This document shows, piece after piece, positions 34,092 through 43,138 of a stretch of DNA of 64,000 nucleotides. The stretch is from the NCBI GenBank assembly GCA_900471605.1, contig UCEY01000009.1:124001-188000 (forward strand), given 5' to 3'. Source of the stretch: Hyphomicrobiales bacterium. GTDB lineage: Bacteria > Pseudomonadota > Alphaproteobacteria > Rhizobiales > Rhizobiaceae. The translations under genes were made by a program, and so were the position numbers. Under the pieces are notes generated by a model. It worked only from the letters and a program-made list of their open reading frames with translations, was not told the origin of the DNA and did no database searches. How positions within the stretch are numbered: position 1 is the stretch's first letter; each line of letters begins with the position of its first letter.

Positions 34092-35390
34092 ATGACGAAC
34101 GTAGTCGTGGTTGGTTCGCAATGGGGTGACGAAGGCAAGGGCAAGATTGTCGATTGGCTTTCCGAACGTGCCGATGTCGTGGTGCGTTTCCAGGGCGGTC
34201 ACAATGCGGGCCATACGCTCGTCATCGACGGTGTCAGCTACAAGCTCTCGCTGCTGCCTTCGGGCATTGTCCGTCCCGGCAAGATCGCCGTGATCGGCAA
34301 TGGCGTCGTGCTCGATCCGCATGCGCTTTTGGCGGAAATCGAGAAGCTCGGCGCCCAGGGCGTCAAGGTGACCCCGGAGAACCTGCGCGTTGCCGATAAC
34401 GCCACGCTGATTCTGTCGCTGCACCGCGAACTCGACGGCATGCGCGAGGATGCCGCCTCCAACAGCGGCACCAAGATCGGCACGACCCGCCGCGGCATCG
34501 GCCCGGCCTATGAGGATAAGGTCGGCCGCCGCGCCATCAGGGTCATGGACCTCGCCGATCTCGAAACGCTGCCGGGCAAGGTGGATCGCATCCTCACCCA
34601 TCACAACGCCCTGCGCCGCGGCCTCGGCGAGAATGAGGTCTCGCACGAGGCGATCATGCAGGAACTGACCTCGATCGCCGACCGCGTATTGCCCTTCCGC
34701 GAAACCGTCTGGGAACTGCTCGACAAGCAGCGCCGCAAGGGCGCGCGCATCCTGTTCGAAGGCGCGCAAGGCTCGCTGCTCGATATCGACCACGGCACCT
34801 ATCCGTTCGTCACCTCGTCGAACACGGTCGCCGGACAGGCGGCCGCCGGTTCCGGCATGGGCCCGGGCGCGCTCGGCTACATCCTCGGCATCACCAAGGC
34901 CTATACGACCCGCGTCGGCGAAGGCCCGTTCCCGACCGAGCTCAAGGACGAGATCGGCCAGTTCCTTGGCGAGAAGGGCCATGAATTCGGCACCGTGACG
35001 GGCCGCAAGCGCCGTTGCGGCTGGTTCGACGCGGCACTCGTGCGCCAGTCGGTCGCCACCAACGGCATTACCGGCATCGCGCTCACCAAGCTCGACGTGC
35101 TGGACGGCCTCGACGAACTGAAGATCTGCGTCGGCTACAAGCTCGACGGCCAGCAGATCGATCACCTTCCCGCCAGCCAGGGCGCCCAGGCTCGTGTCGA
35201 GCCGATCTACGTCACGCTCGAAGGCTGGAAGGAATCGACCGTCGGGGCTCGCTCCTGGGCGGACCTGCCGGCCCAGGCAATCAAATATGTCCGCCAGGTG
35301 GAGGAATTGATCGGCGCGCCGGTTGCCCTACTTTCCACCAGCCCGGAGCGGGACGACACCATACTTGTGACCGACCCGTTTGAAGATTAA
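34092..35390 (+). CDS. purA: Adenylosuccinate synthetase
   Basis: This 432-residue enzyme makes adenylosuccinate from IMP, aspartate and GTP, the first step from IMP to [17 protein letters not shown] at residue 7 is the phosphate loop, QGGHNAGHT follows near 37, and [14 protein letters not shown] near 130 and [11 protein letters not shown] near 300 are family signatures. ATG 34092 is chosen because the enzyme begins [11 protein letters not shown]; the frame upstream lacks similarity. Confidence 0.97.
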   Translation: MTNVVVVGSQWGDEGKGKIVDWLSERADVVVRFQGGHNAGHTLVIDGVSYKLSLLPSGIVRPGKIAVIGNGVVLDPHALLAEIEKLGAQGVKVTPENLRVADNATLILSLHRELDGMREDAASNSGTKIGTTRRGIGPAYEDKVGRRAIRVMDLADLETLPGKVDRILTHHNALRRGLGENEVSHEAIMQELTSIADRVLPFRETVWELLDKQRRKGARILFEGAQGSLLDIDHGTYPFVTSSNTVAGQAAAGSGMGPGALGYILGITKAYTTRVGEGPFPTELKDEIGQFLGEKGHEFGTVTGRKRRCGWFDAALVRQSVATNGITGIALTKLDVLDGLDELKICVGYKLDGQQIDHLPASQGAQARVEPIYVTLEGWKESTVGARSWADLPAQAIKYVRQVEELIGAPVALLSTSPERDDTILVTDPFED

Positions 35391-35413
35391 AGTCAAGAAT
35401 TGATTACCATTCG

Positions 35414-35431
35414 GCCGGCCTTCGGGCCGGC
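35414..35431 (+). terminator. Small hairpin after purA
   Basis: GCCGGCC, tetraloop TTCG, GGCCGGC: a very stable 7-bp hairpin without a T-run, 23 bases after the purA stop and 18 before the next ATG. It may slow or partly end transcription. Confidence 0.4.
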
Positions 35432-35449
35432 TTACATGAGAAAGTGCTG

Positions 35450-38125
35450 ATGGCTGATTTTGTAGCGGTGATCCGCCGCGCCGTTGACGGTCTGGCGAAC
35501 AATACGCCGGAGATGCGTGCGAAGGTCTATGACAAAGCTCGTGGCGCCGTGCAGCGGCAACTCGAGAACATGAAGCCGCGTCCGCCTGAAGACATGCTGC
35601 GGCGGCAGTTGGAGAAGCTCGAAGCCGCGATCGTCGATGTCGAGAGTGAACATGCCGAAGCGCTGGAGGCGGTAGCCGACGAGGCGGCCGCCTTCGATAG
35701 CCAGCCGACCGGCGAAGTGTCGGCCGAGCACCAGGTCGAAGAAACAGAACAGGCCTCCGAATACCGCGATGAGCAACCTGCTGCCGGGGAGGCCGAAGCC
35801 GAATCGGAACCGGTCGTTCAAGGGGAGCGGCCAGTCTTCTACGAGGACGGCTATGAAGAGCCGGCACCGGCCGTCGTTCATGCCGAGCCCGCCGGGCCTG
35901 AGCCCGTCGAACAGGAGCCTGTCCATGTCGAGCCGCCGGTGTCCGAGCCGACCGTCCACCATGAGGAAGAAGCGGTAGCCGAGACTGCCGGTCACGAGGA
36001 GCCTGCCGCCCAGCAATATGGCGACTGGCGGGACGACGTGCCGTCGGAAGAGCCGGCCCCTTACCATCACCCTGAACAGGTGCCCGAGCCTTCGCAGGCT
36101 TTCGATGAAAGCAGGATCGAGTTCCCGACAGCGGTACCCATGCCGGCGTCGGAGCCGGTTGTGCCGGAACCGGTCCATGCCGAGCCCGCGGCTGCCGAGC
36201 CTGCCGCGGCTCCCGTAGTCGAGAGCGAAACGGCGGAGGATGATTTCCCGTATCCGACGCGCGGCGAGCAGCCCGTCCAGCAGTCGGCTCCCGAGCCTGT
36301 GCAAGAGTGGCACAACGAGCCGCATCCCTTCGAAGGCCAGCATCCCGTCGAGGAACGGTTCGAGGTCGAGCAGCCGGTCGAGGCCTATCAGCCGCCGGAG
36401 CCTCCCTCGGCGACCGAGCCAGCCAGGCAGGTTGAAGAGGATTGGGGCTGGGAAGTGCCGGCACAGTCCGAGCCTGCGACGCCGAGCCAGGAGGCGGTCG
36501 CGGCCATTGCATGGAACGATGTGCCGGAACTCGTCACGGCCGGCCCGGTCGTGCCGATCGATCATGGGCACGGCGATCATGGGCATGGCGCCACAGCCGC
36601 TCCCGTCGACGCGCATTTCGACGCGGAGACCCATGTGGCGGCCGATACCGTCCGCATGCCTCCCGTCGCCGATCTTCCGGAGCTCGGGCAGCAACCGGGC
36701 GCGACGGCAGCGGAAGGGGCCGTAGCGGCGGCTGCCGCTATCGATCCCTTTGCGGAATATCTCGACCAGCAGCAGCCCAAGGCGGCTGCCGCTGCGCCCG
36801 CCAAACCGGCAGACAGCGATCCGTGGGGCGATCTCGAGGAACTGATCGGCTTCAACAAGGATGCGCAGTCCTCTTCGGGCGGTGCGCGCAGCACGCTTCA
36901 CACGGATGCCGATGCGGACGACCTGATGCATGCGCCGGCGAGGCCCTATCGGGTCACCCCGGTGCGCAAGCGCAATTATGCAGGGATCGTCCTGGCGATC
37001 GTCGGCCTCGTTCTCGTCGGCGGCGGCGGTTATGCGATCTGGATGAACCGCGACTCGCTGAACGACATGGTTGACGGCCTCATTCAGTCGAGCCTGCCGG
37101 CCAGCCAGACGGCACAGCAGGCACCGGCGCCCGCACCCTCCACACCGCAGCCCAACCGCACTCCTTCGACGCCTTCCACCCCGGCGACGCCGTCTCAGAA
37201 CGGTGCGGCCAACACGCCGGCGCCTGGCGCGCCCCGCGCGGCGGACGGATCGGCGGCCGGAAGCAAATTCACGCAGCGGCTGATGGCCGACGGCAGCGAG
37301 GTCGATGCGGGACCGGGTGTCACCGCCGGCCTGGCGCAGAATGCCGAAGGTCAGTCGGTGGCGCAGCTCAACGCTCCGCCCGCCAACCCTGCGGCGCAGC
37401 AGGCGCCCGCTCCGAACGCCCCGGCTGCGCCCCCGCGCGCTCCGAACGGCAGCGCCAATGCGGCGCCGGTGCCGGCCCAGACGCCGCCGGTTGTGCCGGC
37501 GCCGAATGCCGCCGTACCGCCCGCCGGCACGCCTTCGGCGAACCCGGCGGATGCGCCGGCACTCGCCGGCCAGAAGATCTTCCTCTATGAGGAACGGATC
37601 GGCCAGACCGCGCCGACGGCCATCGATGGCTCCGTCTCCTGGTCGCTGCAGCGCGAGGCAGGTGCGAACGGCCGGCAGGAACCGGTCGTCCAGGGCCGGA
37701 TCAACGTGCCGGGCAGGGGGCTGACGGCCCTGATGACCTTCAAGCGCAATACCGACCCGTCCCTGCCTGCGAGCCATCTGGTCGAAATCGTTTTCGCCGT
37801 GCCGCCGGATTTCGAAGGCGGCGCGATCGAAAGCGTGCAGCGCATCGCCATGAAGTCGAGCGAGCAGGATCGGGGCAACGCGCTGATCGCGGTGCCCGCC
37901 AAGATCACCGACGACTTCCACATGATCGCGCTCAACGATTTCCCGGACGCCCGCTCGACCAATATCGAACTCCTGCGCAGCCGCAACTGGATCGATATCC
38001 CGATCGCCTATCGCAACGGCCGCCGCGCGCTCCTGACCCTCCAGAAGGGCCCGGACGGCGAACGCGCCTTCAACGACGCGATCCGCGAATGGGCCACGCT
38101 CGGGGCGACCGCCAGCGGGCAGTAA
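35450..38125 (+). CDS. Large membrane-anchored protein of unknown function
   Basis: This 891-residue protein begins with a conserved-looking helical segment (residues 1-50, ADFVAVIRRAVDGL...), continues with some 450 residues of acidic, Pro/Glu/Val-rich low-complexity sequence, crosses the membrane once at about 508-530 (YAGIVLAIVGLVLVGGGGYAIW), has a Pro/Ala/Asn-rich linker to about 705, and ends in a probable folded periplasmic domain of about 185 residues (IFLYEERIG to the end). I do not know the family. The architecture suits a protein spanning from the cytoplasm into the periplasm or cell wall. ATG 35450 is the first Met. Confidence 0.75.
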   Translation: MADFVAVIRRAVDGLANNTPEMRAKVYDKARGAVQRQLENMKPRPPEDMLRRQLEKLEAAIVDVESEHAEALEAVADEAAAFDSQPTGEVSAEHQVEETEQASEYRDEQPAAGEAEAESEPVVQGERPVFYEDGYEEPAPAVVHAEPAGPEPVEQEPVHVEPPVSEPTVHHEEEAVAETAGHEEPAAQQYGDWRDDVPSEEPAPYHHPEQVPEPSQAFDESRIEFPTAVPMPASEPVVPEPVHAEPAAAEPAAAPVVESETAEDDFPYPTRGEQPVQQSAPEPVQEWHNEPHPFEGQHPVEERFEVEQPVEAYQPPEPPSATEPARQVEEDWGWEVPAQSEPATPSQEAVAAIAWNDVPELVTAGPVVPIDHGHGDHGHGATAAPVDAHFDAETHVAADTVRMPPVADLPELGQQPGATAAEGAVAAAAAIDPFAEYLDQQQPKAAAAAPAKPADSDPWGDLEELIGFNKDAQSSSGGARSTLHTDADADDLMHAPARPYRVTPVRKRNYAGIVLAIVGLVLVGGGGYAIWMNRDSLNDMVDGLIQSSLPASQTAQQAPAPAPSTPQPNRTPSTPSTPATPSQNGAANTPAPGAPRAADGSAAGSKFTQRLMADGSEVDAGPGVTAGLAQNAEGQSVAQLNAPPANPAAQQAPAPNAPAAPPRAPNGSANAAPVPAQTPPVVPAPNAAVPPAGTPSANPADAPALAGQKIFLYEERIGQTAPTAIDGSVSWSLQREAGANGRQEPVVQGRINVPGRGLTALMTFKRNTDPSLPASHLVEIVFAVPPDFEGGAIESVQRIAMKSSEQDRGNALIAVPAKITDDFHMIALNDFPDARSTNIELLRSRNWIDIPIAYRNGRRALLTLQKGPDGERAFNDAIREWATLGATASGQ

Positions 38126-38134
38126 GATCGGGCC

Positions 38135-38160
38135 GTGTCGCGAACCCGGGTTCGCGACAC
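38135..38160. terminator. Perfect 26-base palindrome between convergent genes
   Basis: GTGTCGCGAACCC followed directly by its reverse complement, between the stops at 38125 (+) and 38168 (-). It most likely works as a two-way terminator although the T-tract is weak. Confidence 0.6.
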
Positions 38161-38167
38161 TTCTGCT

Positions 38168-39244
38168 CTAGAGCGACCTGCGTGCGCGCGCCAGGCCGTG
38201 TGCGACCAGGCGGTCGATGATCTCGGGATAACTGACGCCGCTTACCTCCATCACCTTGGAATACATGCTGATGTTGGTGAAGCCAGGGATCGTGTTGAGT
38301 TCGTTGACGAGAACCCGCATGTCCGGCGTAACGAAGAAGTCGGCGCGCGCCATGCCGTCGCAGCCAAGCGCGCGAAATGCCCTTTTGGCAATGGCACGGA
38401 TTTCGTCCTCGACCTCCTGGGGCAATTCCGCCGGCACCTTCAGCGCTGCGCCGTCACCATCGATATATTTGGCGTCATAGGTGTAGAAGCCGTGGGTTTC
38501 GGCAGGGATGATTTCCCCGGTCCGGGACACGAAGAGCCCACCCTTGCTATCTTCAAGAACCGCGCATTCGATCTCACGGCCGCGAATAAATTCCTCGGCG
38601 AGAAGCTTGCGGTCATGGCGGAAGCCCTCCGAAAGCGCCGCTTCATAATCCGCCCTGCCCGAAACTTTGCTGACGCCCACCGAGGAGCCCTGGCGGGCCG
38701 GCTTGATAAAGAGGGGGAGGCCGAGTGCTTCTTCCAGCTCCCCGAAATCCGGCAGCGTGCCCTGATGAATCGTGACCGATCGTGCCACCGGGACACCAGC
38801 CTCGATGAAGAGGCGTTTGGCGATATCTTTGTCGAGGGCGTTGGCAGAGCCGGGAATGCCGCAGCCCGCAAGCGGCACGCCTGCCACCTCGGCCAGCCCC
38901 TGGACCGCACCATCTTCGCCATGGATGCCATGCAGGACGGGGAAGATGATGTCTATCCCCGTCAGTTCATAGGGAGAGCCATGCTCGGGAGATGCAAGCG
39001 CCCGTCCACGTCCTCCAGGGATGAAGCAGAGTTCCGTCCCGCTGGTGGGTCGCGCGAGCGCTCCGTCCTCGAAGGCGCTCAGCAGCCATTGCCCTTCACG
39101 GGTGACGAAAACCGGGACGGCATCGTATTTTTCCGGATCCAGCGCGCGCATGACGTTGGTGGCTGAAAGCACCGATACTTCATGCTCCGCAGAGCGCCCG
39201 CCAAATAATACACAAATACGCAATCTGTTCGAAATGTCGGTCAT
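38168..39244 (-). CDS. ddlA: D-alanine--D-alanine ligase
   Basis: This 358-residue ATP-grasp enzyme makes the D-Ala-D-Ala end of peptidoglycan precursors. FGGRSAEHEVSVLSA near residue 12, HGIHGEDGAVQGL near 105, the ATP-grasp lysine region LFIKPARQGSSVGVSKV near 165, and NELNTIPGFT near 315 are present. The length fits the longer DdlA form. ATG 39244 has GGAAGG upstream. It is far from the mur-fts cluster that holds ddlB in rhizobia, so it is a second-type ligase or the sole stress copy. Confidence 0.92.
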   Translation of the reverse strand: MTDISNRLRICVLFGGRSAEHEVSVLSATNVMRALDPEKYDAVPVFVTREGQWLLSAFEDGALARPTSGTELCFIPGGRGRALASPEHGSPYELTGIDIIFPVLHGIHGEDGAVQGLAEVAGVPLAGCGIPGSANALDKDIAKRLFIEAGVPVARSVTIHQGTLPDFGELEEALGLPLFIKPARQGSSVGVSKVSGRADYEAALSEGFRHDRKLLAEEFIRGREIECAVLEDSKGGLFVSRTGEIIPAETHGFYTYDAKYIDGDGAALKVPAELPQEVEDEIRAIAKRAFRALGCDGMARADFFVTPDMRVLVNELNTIPGFTNISMYSKVMEVSGVSYPEIIDRLVAHGLARARRSL

Positions 39245-39416
39245 GAATATCCTTCCCATCCGATTGTCACGGAGAATCTCGGTTCTCGGCCGGGTTCCGC
39301 GCGAGATATCTGCGACGCAGAATCCGGATATTCTGCGACGGCCCGAGGCGTCCGATATCTTTCGCGGAGATATTTTTTCCGCCCTCCGGAATAGAATTCC
39401 GCAAAGGCGCCAAAAG

Positions 39417-39445
39417 AAAAGGGGCCGCCAAAGCAGCCCCTTTTT
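39417..39445 (-). terminator. Rho-independent terminator of rpoH
   Basis: Minus strand: AAAAGGGGC, 10-base loop, GCCCCTTTT followed by CTTTTGG; it is located 22-50 bases after the rpoH stop. Confidence 0.8.
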
Positions 39446-39466
39446 GATGTCGGCGCCGAGCCGGAT

Positions 39467-40369
39467 TTACGCGTCGACGACACGCAGCGCATTGGCCTGG
39501 GCAAGCGCCTCCTTCTGAACCGCGTCCTGCACCTTTTCAAAGGCGCGGACTTCGATCTGGCGGACGCGTTCGCGGCTGATGTCGAACTCGGCCGACAGTT
39601 CTTCCAGCGTTACCGGATCGTCGGCAAGACGGCGGGCTTCGAAGATGCGGCGTTCGCGGTCGTTCAGGACGCTCAGCGCCCTGGCCAGCATGCGGCGGCG
39701 CGTGTCGAGCTCATCCTGCTCGATCAGCACTTCCTCCTGGCTGTCGTGGTCGTCCACCAGCCAATCCTGCCATTGGCCGGATTCGCCTTCGGTGGCGCGG
39801 ATCGGCGCATTCAGCGAAGCGTCGCCCGAAAGGCGGCGGTTCATGGAAACCACTTCCTCTTCGGAGACGTTCAGCTTCGTGGCGATCTCGGCCACCTGGT
39901 CGGGCTTCAGATCACCTTCGTCGATCGCCTGGATCTTGCCCTTCAACCGGCGCAGGTTGAAGAACAGGCGCTTCTGGTTGGCGGTGGTGCCCATCTTCAC
40001 GAGCGACCAGGAGCGCAGGATATATTCCTGGATCGAGGCCTTGATCCACCACATGGCATAGGTCGCCAGGCGGAAGCCGCGTTCCGGATCGAACTTCTTG
40101 ACGGCCTGCATCAGGCCGACGTTACCTTCGGATACGACTTCGCCGATCGGCAGGCCGTAACCGCGATAACCCATGGCGATCTTGGCCACGAGACGCAGAT
40201 GGCTGGTGACCAGCTTGTGCGCCGCATCCCGGTCGGCATGTTCGGCATACCGTTTCGCCAGCATGTATTCCTGCTGCGGTTCCAGCATGGGAAACTTGCG
40301 GATCTCGTCGAGATAGCGGTTGAGGCCGGCTTCACCGGCAGTAATGGAAGGCAAAGTATTGCGGGCCAT
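39467..40369 (-). CDS. rpoH: RNA polymerase sigma-32 factor
   Basis: This 300-residue heat-shock sigma factor has region 2 (LVTSHLRLVAKIAMGYRGYGLP, then DPERGFRLATYAMWWIKASIQEYILRSWSLVK), the RpoH box QKRLFFNLRRLK near residue 132, and region 4 with the helix-turn-helix VTLEELSAEFDISRERVRQIE. The RpoH box separates it from other group 3 sigmas. It looks like the main RpoH1 copy of rhizobia. It is likely a single-gene unit, with its own terminator. Confidence 0.96.
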   Translation of the reverse strand: MARNTLPSITAGEAGLNRYLDEIRKFPMLEPQQEYMLAKRYAEHADRDAAHKLVTSHLRLVAKIAMGYRGYGLPIGEVVSEGNVGLMQAVKKFDPERGFRLATYAMWWIKASIQEYILRSWSLVKMGTTANQKRLFFNLRRLKGKIQAIDEGDLKPDQVAEIATKLNVSEEEVVSMNRRLSGDASLNAPIRATEGESGQWQDWLVDDHDSQEEVLIEQDELDTRRRMLARALSVLNDRERRIFEARRLADDPVTLEELSAEFDISRERVRQIEVRAFEKVQDAVQKEALAQANALRVVDA

Positions 40370-40563
40370 AAAGCACCCCTTTCCGATCTATATATCGGCT
40401 CCCTTTTTGATCTAGCTGTGCATGCTGAAGGCGAGCCAAGCGGCGCGGATCATTCTCGACCCCGCACCGACCCAAGTGACAGATAAGTACGGCAGAACAG
40501 TGATTCAAGTCATCACAGAAGCGTTATATCATTACAACTTCGTAATATACGCTGCTGCGGATT

Positions 40564-41346
40564 TCAACGGTAGACGCGTTCCGACAGGGCCCGCATGCCC
40601 GACCGCACCATCAGTTCATAGACCATGCGACGGCTGATCGGATTGTGCAATCGTGTCACTTTCGCGCCGAGGAATTCCGTTTCCACATGGTCGAAGGCAA
40701 GAAGGTCCGGAGCCTTGGCGATCGCGTTCAGATAGAATTCGTGGAATTCGTTGCGGCAGACATAGGTCTTATACTTGGTCATGCAGAAGGTCGAGAACAT
40801 ATCCTTGCGGTCGCGCAGGAAGTCCGCGACGCCCACCGTCACCTCCGGCCATGCGGGATTGAACGTATCGTCGAAAGCGATGATGCCGTGATCGGCGAGC
40901 GTATCCGTCGCAAGCCGGCTGTCGGCGGCGATGTGCTGCAGCGTGTGGCCGCCGTCGATGCTGAAGAAACGGGTGCGGCCGACCTTTCGGGTAATCTCGT
41001 CCGCCCGCATCAGCGTGCTGTCGCCCCTGATGACCAGCTCCTCGTCCACGGCCAACCCCAGACGCCGGCCGTTGGCGATGAACCGCGCATATTGCGTCGA
41101 TGCAGCATCCGGCGTCTGGCCGAGATCGAAGAGATCGATCGCCAGGATCCTGTCGCCGTCGCTGATCTTCTTCAGAAGGAAATAGGAGCGCCCGTAAAAG
41201 ACGCCGATCTCGGCAATGCCACCTTCCAGCCCGCTTTTCTTCTGCGCCCGCAGAAGAGATAGGAAAACCAGCGCGTCGGGCGGATCGATATATCCCTCGA
41301 TCGTCTGCAGGTCACGAAAGATGAACTTCCGGAGGCCCGTATCCAT
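40564..41346 (-). CDS. Class I SAM-dependent methyltransferase
   Basis: This 260-residue protein has the SAM motif GIAEIGVFYGRSYFLL near residue 42, an acidic second strand RILAIDLFDLG, and a third-strand DGGHTLQHIAADS, the pattern of the Methyltransf_24 class often found with polysaccharide genes. The C-terminus is basic and aromatic. It may methylate a sugar or small molecule; no linked glycosyltransferase is seen. The 229 bases on its upstream side hold only an AT-rich promoter-like stretch. Confidence 0.78.
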   Translation of the reverse strand: MDTGLRKFIFRDLQTIEGYIDPPDALVFLSLLRAQKKSGLEGGIAEIGVFYGRSYFLLKKISDGDRILAIDLFDLGQTPDAASTQYARFIANGRRLGLAVDEELVIRGDSTLMRADEITRKVGRTRFFSIDGGHTLQHIAADSRLATDTLADHGIIAFDDTFNPAWPEVTVGVADFLRDRKDMFSTFCMTKYKTYVCRNEFHEFYLNAIAKAPDLLAFDHVETEFLGAKVTRLHNPISRRMVYELMVRSGMRALSERVYR

Positions 41347-41575
41347 ATCTTCCGCGTCCTTTGATATCTTTTCTATTTCTGAAGTCCATCATCTACAGTA
41401 CTGAGTTGTACCGGAGGTTGAGTCTGGTGATATCTCTCTTTCATTCGCGCTGCAGCAATGAATGGAAATAGAGCAAAACTTTGACGGTGATTTTTCTTGG
41501 TTTCGTCTGGAATAATTCCGACCATGACTCGGAATTATTCCAGCGTGTCTTTGGTTTGACTGGTTCCGCAGAATT

Positions 41576-41884
41576 TCAAAGGCATTTGCGCTCCAGTCCA
41601 TGGGCGTTGCTGCGGCGGTAGCGGCTGATATCGCCATAGGCCTGACTGCGCGAGAGGCCGATATCCTTCAACTGGTCATCGCCGAGCTCGAGCAGTGCCA
41701 GCCGGTTGCGGCGCTGGCGAAATTTTGCGGCGATAGCGATGAGCACGCGGTGCATCAGCGAAGGCTGGATGACCGGTGCATCCTCCGTCGCGGGCACGTG
41801 GGGTTGCGCCAGAGGCGGCAGTTCCAGGACAAGGGGGTAGCGTTCCGATGCGCGGTCAAAGACCGCCCGGTTCTCGTTCTTCAT
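41576..41884 (-). CDS. DUF1127 domain protein
   Basis: This 102-residue protein has an unstructured N-terminal half and a C-terminal DUF1127 motif: RRNRLALLELGDDQLKDIGLSRSQAYGDISRYRR (residues 58-91). Small arginine-rich DUF1127 proteins in Agrobacterium and relatives bind RNA and affect phosphate and carbon metabolism. ATG 41884 follows GGAG. This is the longer type with an N-terminal extension. Confidence 0.85.
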   Translation of the reverse strand: MKNENRAVFDRASERYPLVLELPPLAQPHVPATEDAPVIQPSLMHRVLIAIAAKFRQRRNRLALLELGDDQLKDIGLSRSQAYGDISRYRRSNAHGLERKCL

Positions 41885-41930
41885 GATCTTTCTCCTGAGG
41901 GATGTCGGCCGATCTACGGCCGGGGTTCAG

Positions 41931-41955
41931 GAGGCGGGCGGCTGACGCCCGCCTC
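41931..41955 (-). terminator. GC-rich hairpin after the TRASH-like gene
   Basis: Perfect 10-bp stem GAGGCGGGCG / CGCCCGCCTC with a 5-base loop, 12 bases after the stop at 41967; no T-run. Confidence 0.5.
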
Positions 41956-41966
41956 GATGTTGGCGT

Positions 41967-42128
41967 TTACTTGCTGGCCGATTGTGCCGTGCGGGTTGCA
42001 GCTTCCGCTTCCCGCAGCGCTTCGGCGCATTCCTCGCAGCAGACCTCGACCGTCTTGCCGCCGATCTTCACCGCGATCCGGGTCGAATCGAGTTCGCAGT
42101 CGCAGGCGGCGCAGGTATTCTCTTTCAT
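41967..42128 (-). CDS. TRASH-like cysteine-rich mini-protein, putative metal binder
   Basis: This 53-residue protein has six cysteines: Cys6, 9, 11, 30, 31 and 34. Cys9-X20-Cys30-X3-Cys34 fits the C-X19-22-C-X3-C pattern of TRASH domains, treble-clef metal (copper or zinc) binding units. The ATG at 42128 has GGGAG nine bases upstream, inside the arm of an inverted repeat. It lies just downstream of an AraC regulator gene in the same direction. Metal handling is inferred from the cysteine pattern. Confidence 0.65.
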   Translation of the reverse strand: MKENTCAACDCELDSTRIAVKIGGKTVEVCCEECAEALREAEAATRTAQSASK

Positions 42129-42135
42129 GATGTCA

Positions 42136-42160
42136 TCTCCCGACGTGACGTTACGGGAGA
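42136..42160 (-). promoter_or_regulatory. Inverted repeat enclosing the ribosome binding site
   Basis: TCTCCCG (42136-42142), 11 bases, CGGGAGA (42154-42160). On the minus strand the arm nearest the ATG contains the GGGAG ribosome site of the TRASH-like gene, so folding would hide it. Confidence 0.5.
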
Positions 42161-42232
42161 AGAAAAGCATTTTTGCGGGGTCTTCCGCTGTCAGAATCTT
42201 TAGCGACTTTGCCCCTGGCGATTTACCGGGCG

Positions 42233-43066
42233 CTATCTCAGCCCCGCAAATCTCTGGAATTCCGCCGGCGTGCGGCCATAAGCCTGGCGGAAGGCCGAGG
42301 AGAAGTGGCTGTGGCTCGAAAAGCCGAGTTCGAGGCCAAGCGCGGTCAGGTCGTCATAGGTGCCGAGCAGGTCGAGCGCGCGGGCCAGCCTGAGGCGAAG
42401 CTGGTAGCGGTAGAGCGGCGTGCCTTCCACCTGCTGGAAGACCTGGGTCAGGTAGACAGGCGAAACGCCGGCTTCCCTGGCGATTTCGGCAAGCGTCCAG
42501 CGACGGGCGAGATCGGAGGAGAGGGCGAGCTTGGCGCGGTCCACCAGCTTCTGGCGGCCGGCGCTGGCGGTCGCGGCGCGCGCGGTGCGCACGCCGACGG
42601 AGCGGCGCACCAGCGTCATCGCAAGCGTTTCGGCCTCCAGCGTCTCGGCGGCGCCACGCATCAGGCTGTGGCGCAGCAGCGCCACCAGCGCTTGGGCCCG
42701 CTCGTCGATCCTCAGCCGCTGCTTGTTGAAGACGAAGCGCGAGCCCTTGGGATTGCGGTACTCGGCCGGGACCAGTTCCTCCAGCATCGCTTCGGGCACG
42801 TCCATGCTGAGGCAGGAATCCCCGCCTTCGACCGGGTGACTGATCTGGTAGGCCTCGTCGCAGTTGAAGAACAGGACCTGGTTGGCTTCCGCGACCGTGT
42901 CGTCGCGGCCGACATGACGCATGAAGACGCCGCGATAGGGGAAGACGAGGCTCGTCGCATGCGAGCATTCCTCGCCGCTGCGGTGCCTGCATTCGCCGCC
43001 GCACACGACGTCGCGGACCTGGATCAGGTCCGTATCGAGAAGCTTTCTGACGGCGAGCTGGCTCAT
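42233..43066 (-). CDS. AraC-family regulator with cysteine-rich N-terminus
   Basis: This 277-residue protein has two C-terminal helix-turn-helix motifs (WTLAEIAREAGVSPVYLTQVF and DLTALGLELGFSSHSHFSSAF). The N-terminal sensor has CGGECRHRSGEECSH at residues 22-36, an unusual Cys/His cluster that could bind metal or sense redox state. It ends 105 bases upstream of the TRASH-like gene in the same direction and may control it. The effector is unknown. Confidence 0.85.
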   Translation of the reverse strand: MSQLAVRKLLDTDLIQVRDVVCGGECRHRSGEECSHATSLVFPYRGVFMRHVGRDDTVAEANQVLFFNCDEAYQISHPVEGGDSCLSMDVPEAMLEELVPAEYRNPKGSRFVFNKQRLRIDERAQALVALLRHSLMRGAAETLEAETLAMTLVRRSVGVRTARAATASAGRQKLVDRAKLALSSDLARRWTLAEIAREAGVSPVYLTQVFQQVEGTPLYRYQLRLRLARALDLLGTYDDLTALGLELGFSSHSHFSSAFRQAYGRTPAEFQRFAGLR

Positions 43067-43138
43067 GGAGGGGCCTTGGGATGCCTCGTGGATAACGAGG
43101 ACCTATATACGCCCCGGCCGCCTTTCAGGCCACCCGTT

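Noticed and set aside
35432-37921. 829-codon open frame on the minus strand
   Set aside because: It is antisense to the 891-residue membrane protein, with a Gly/Arg-rich shadow composition and no domain.
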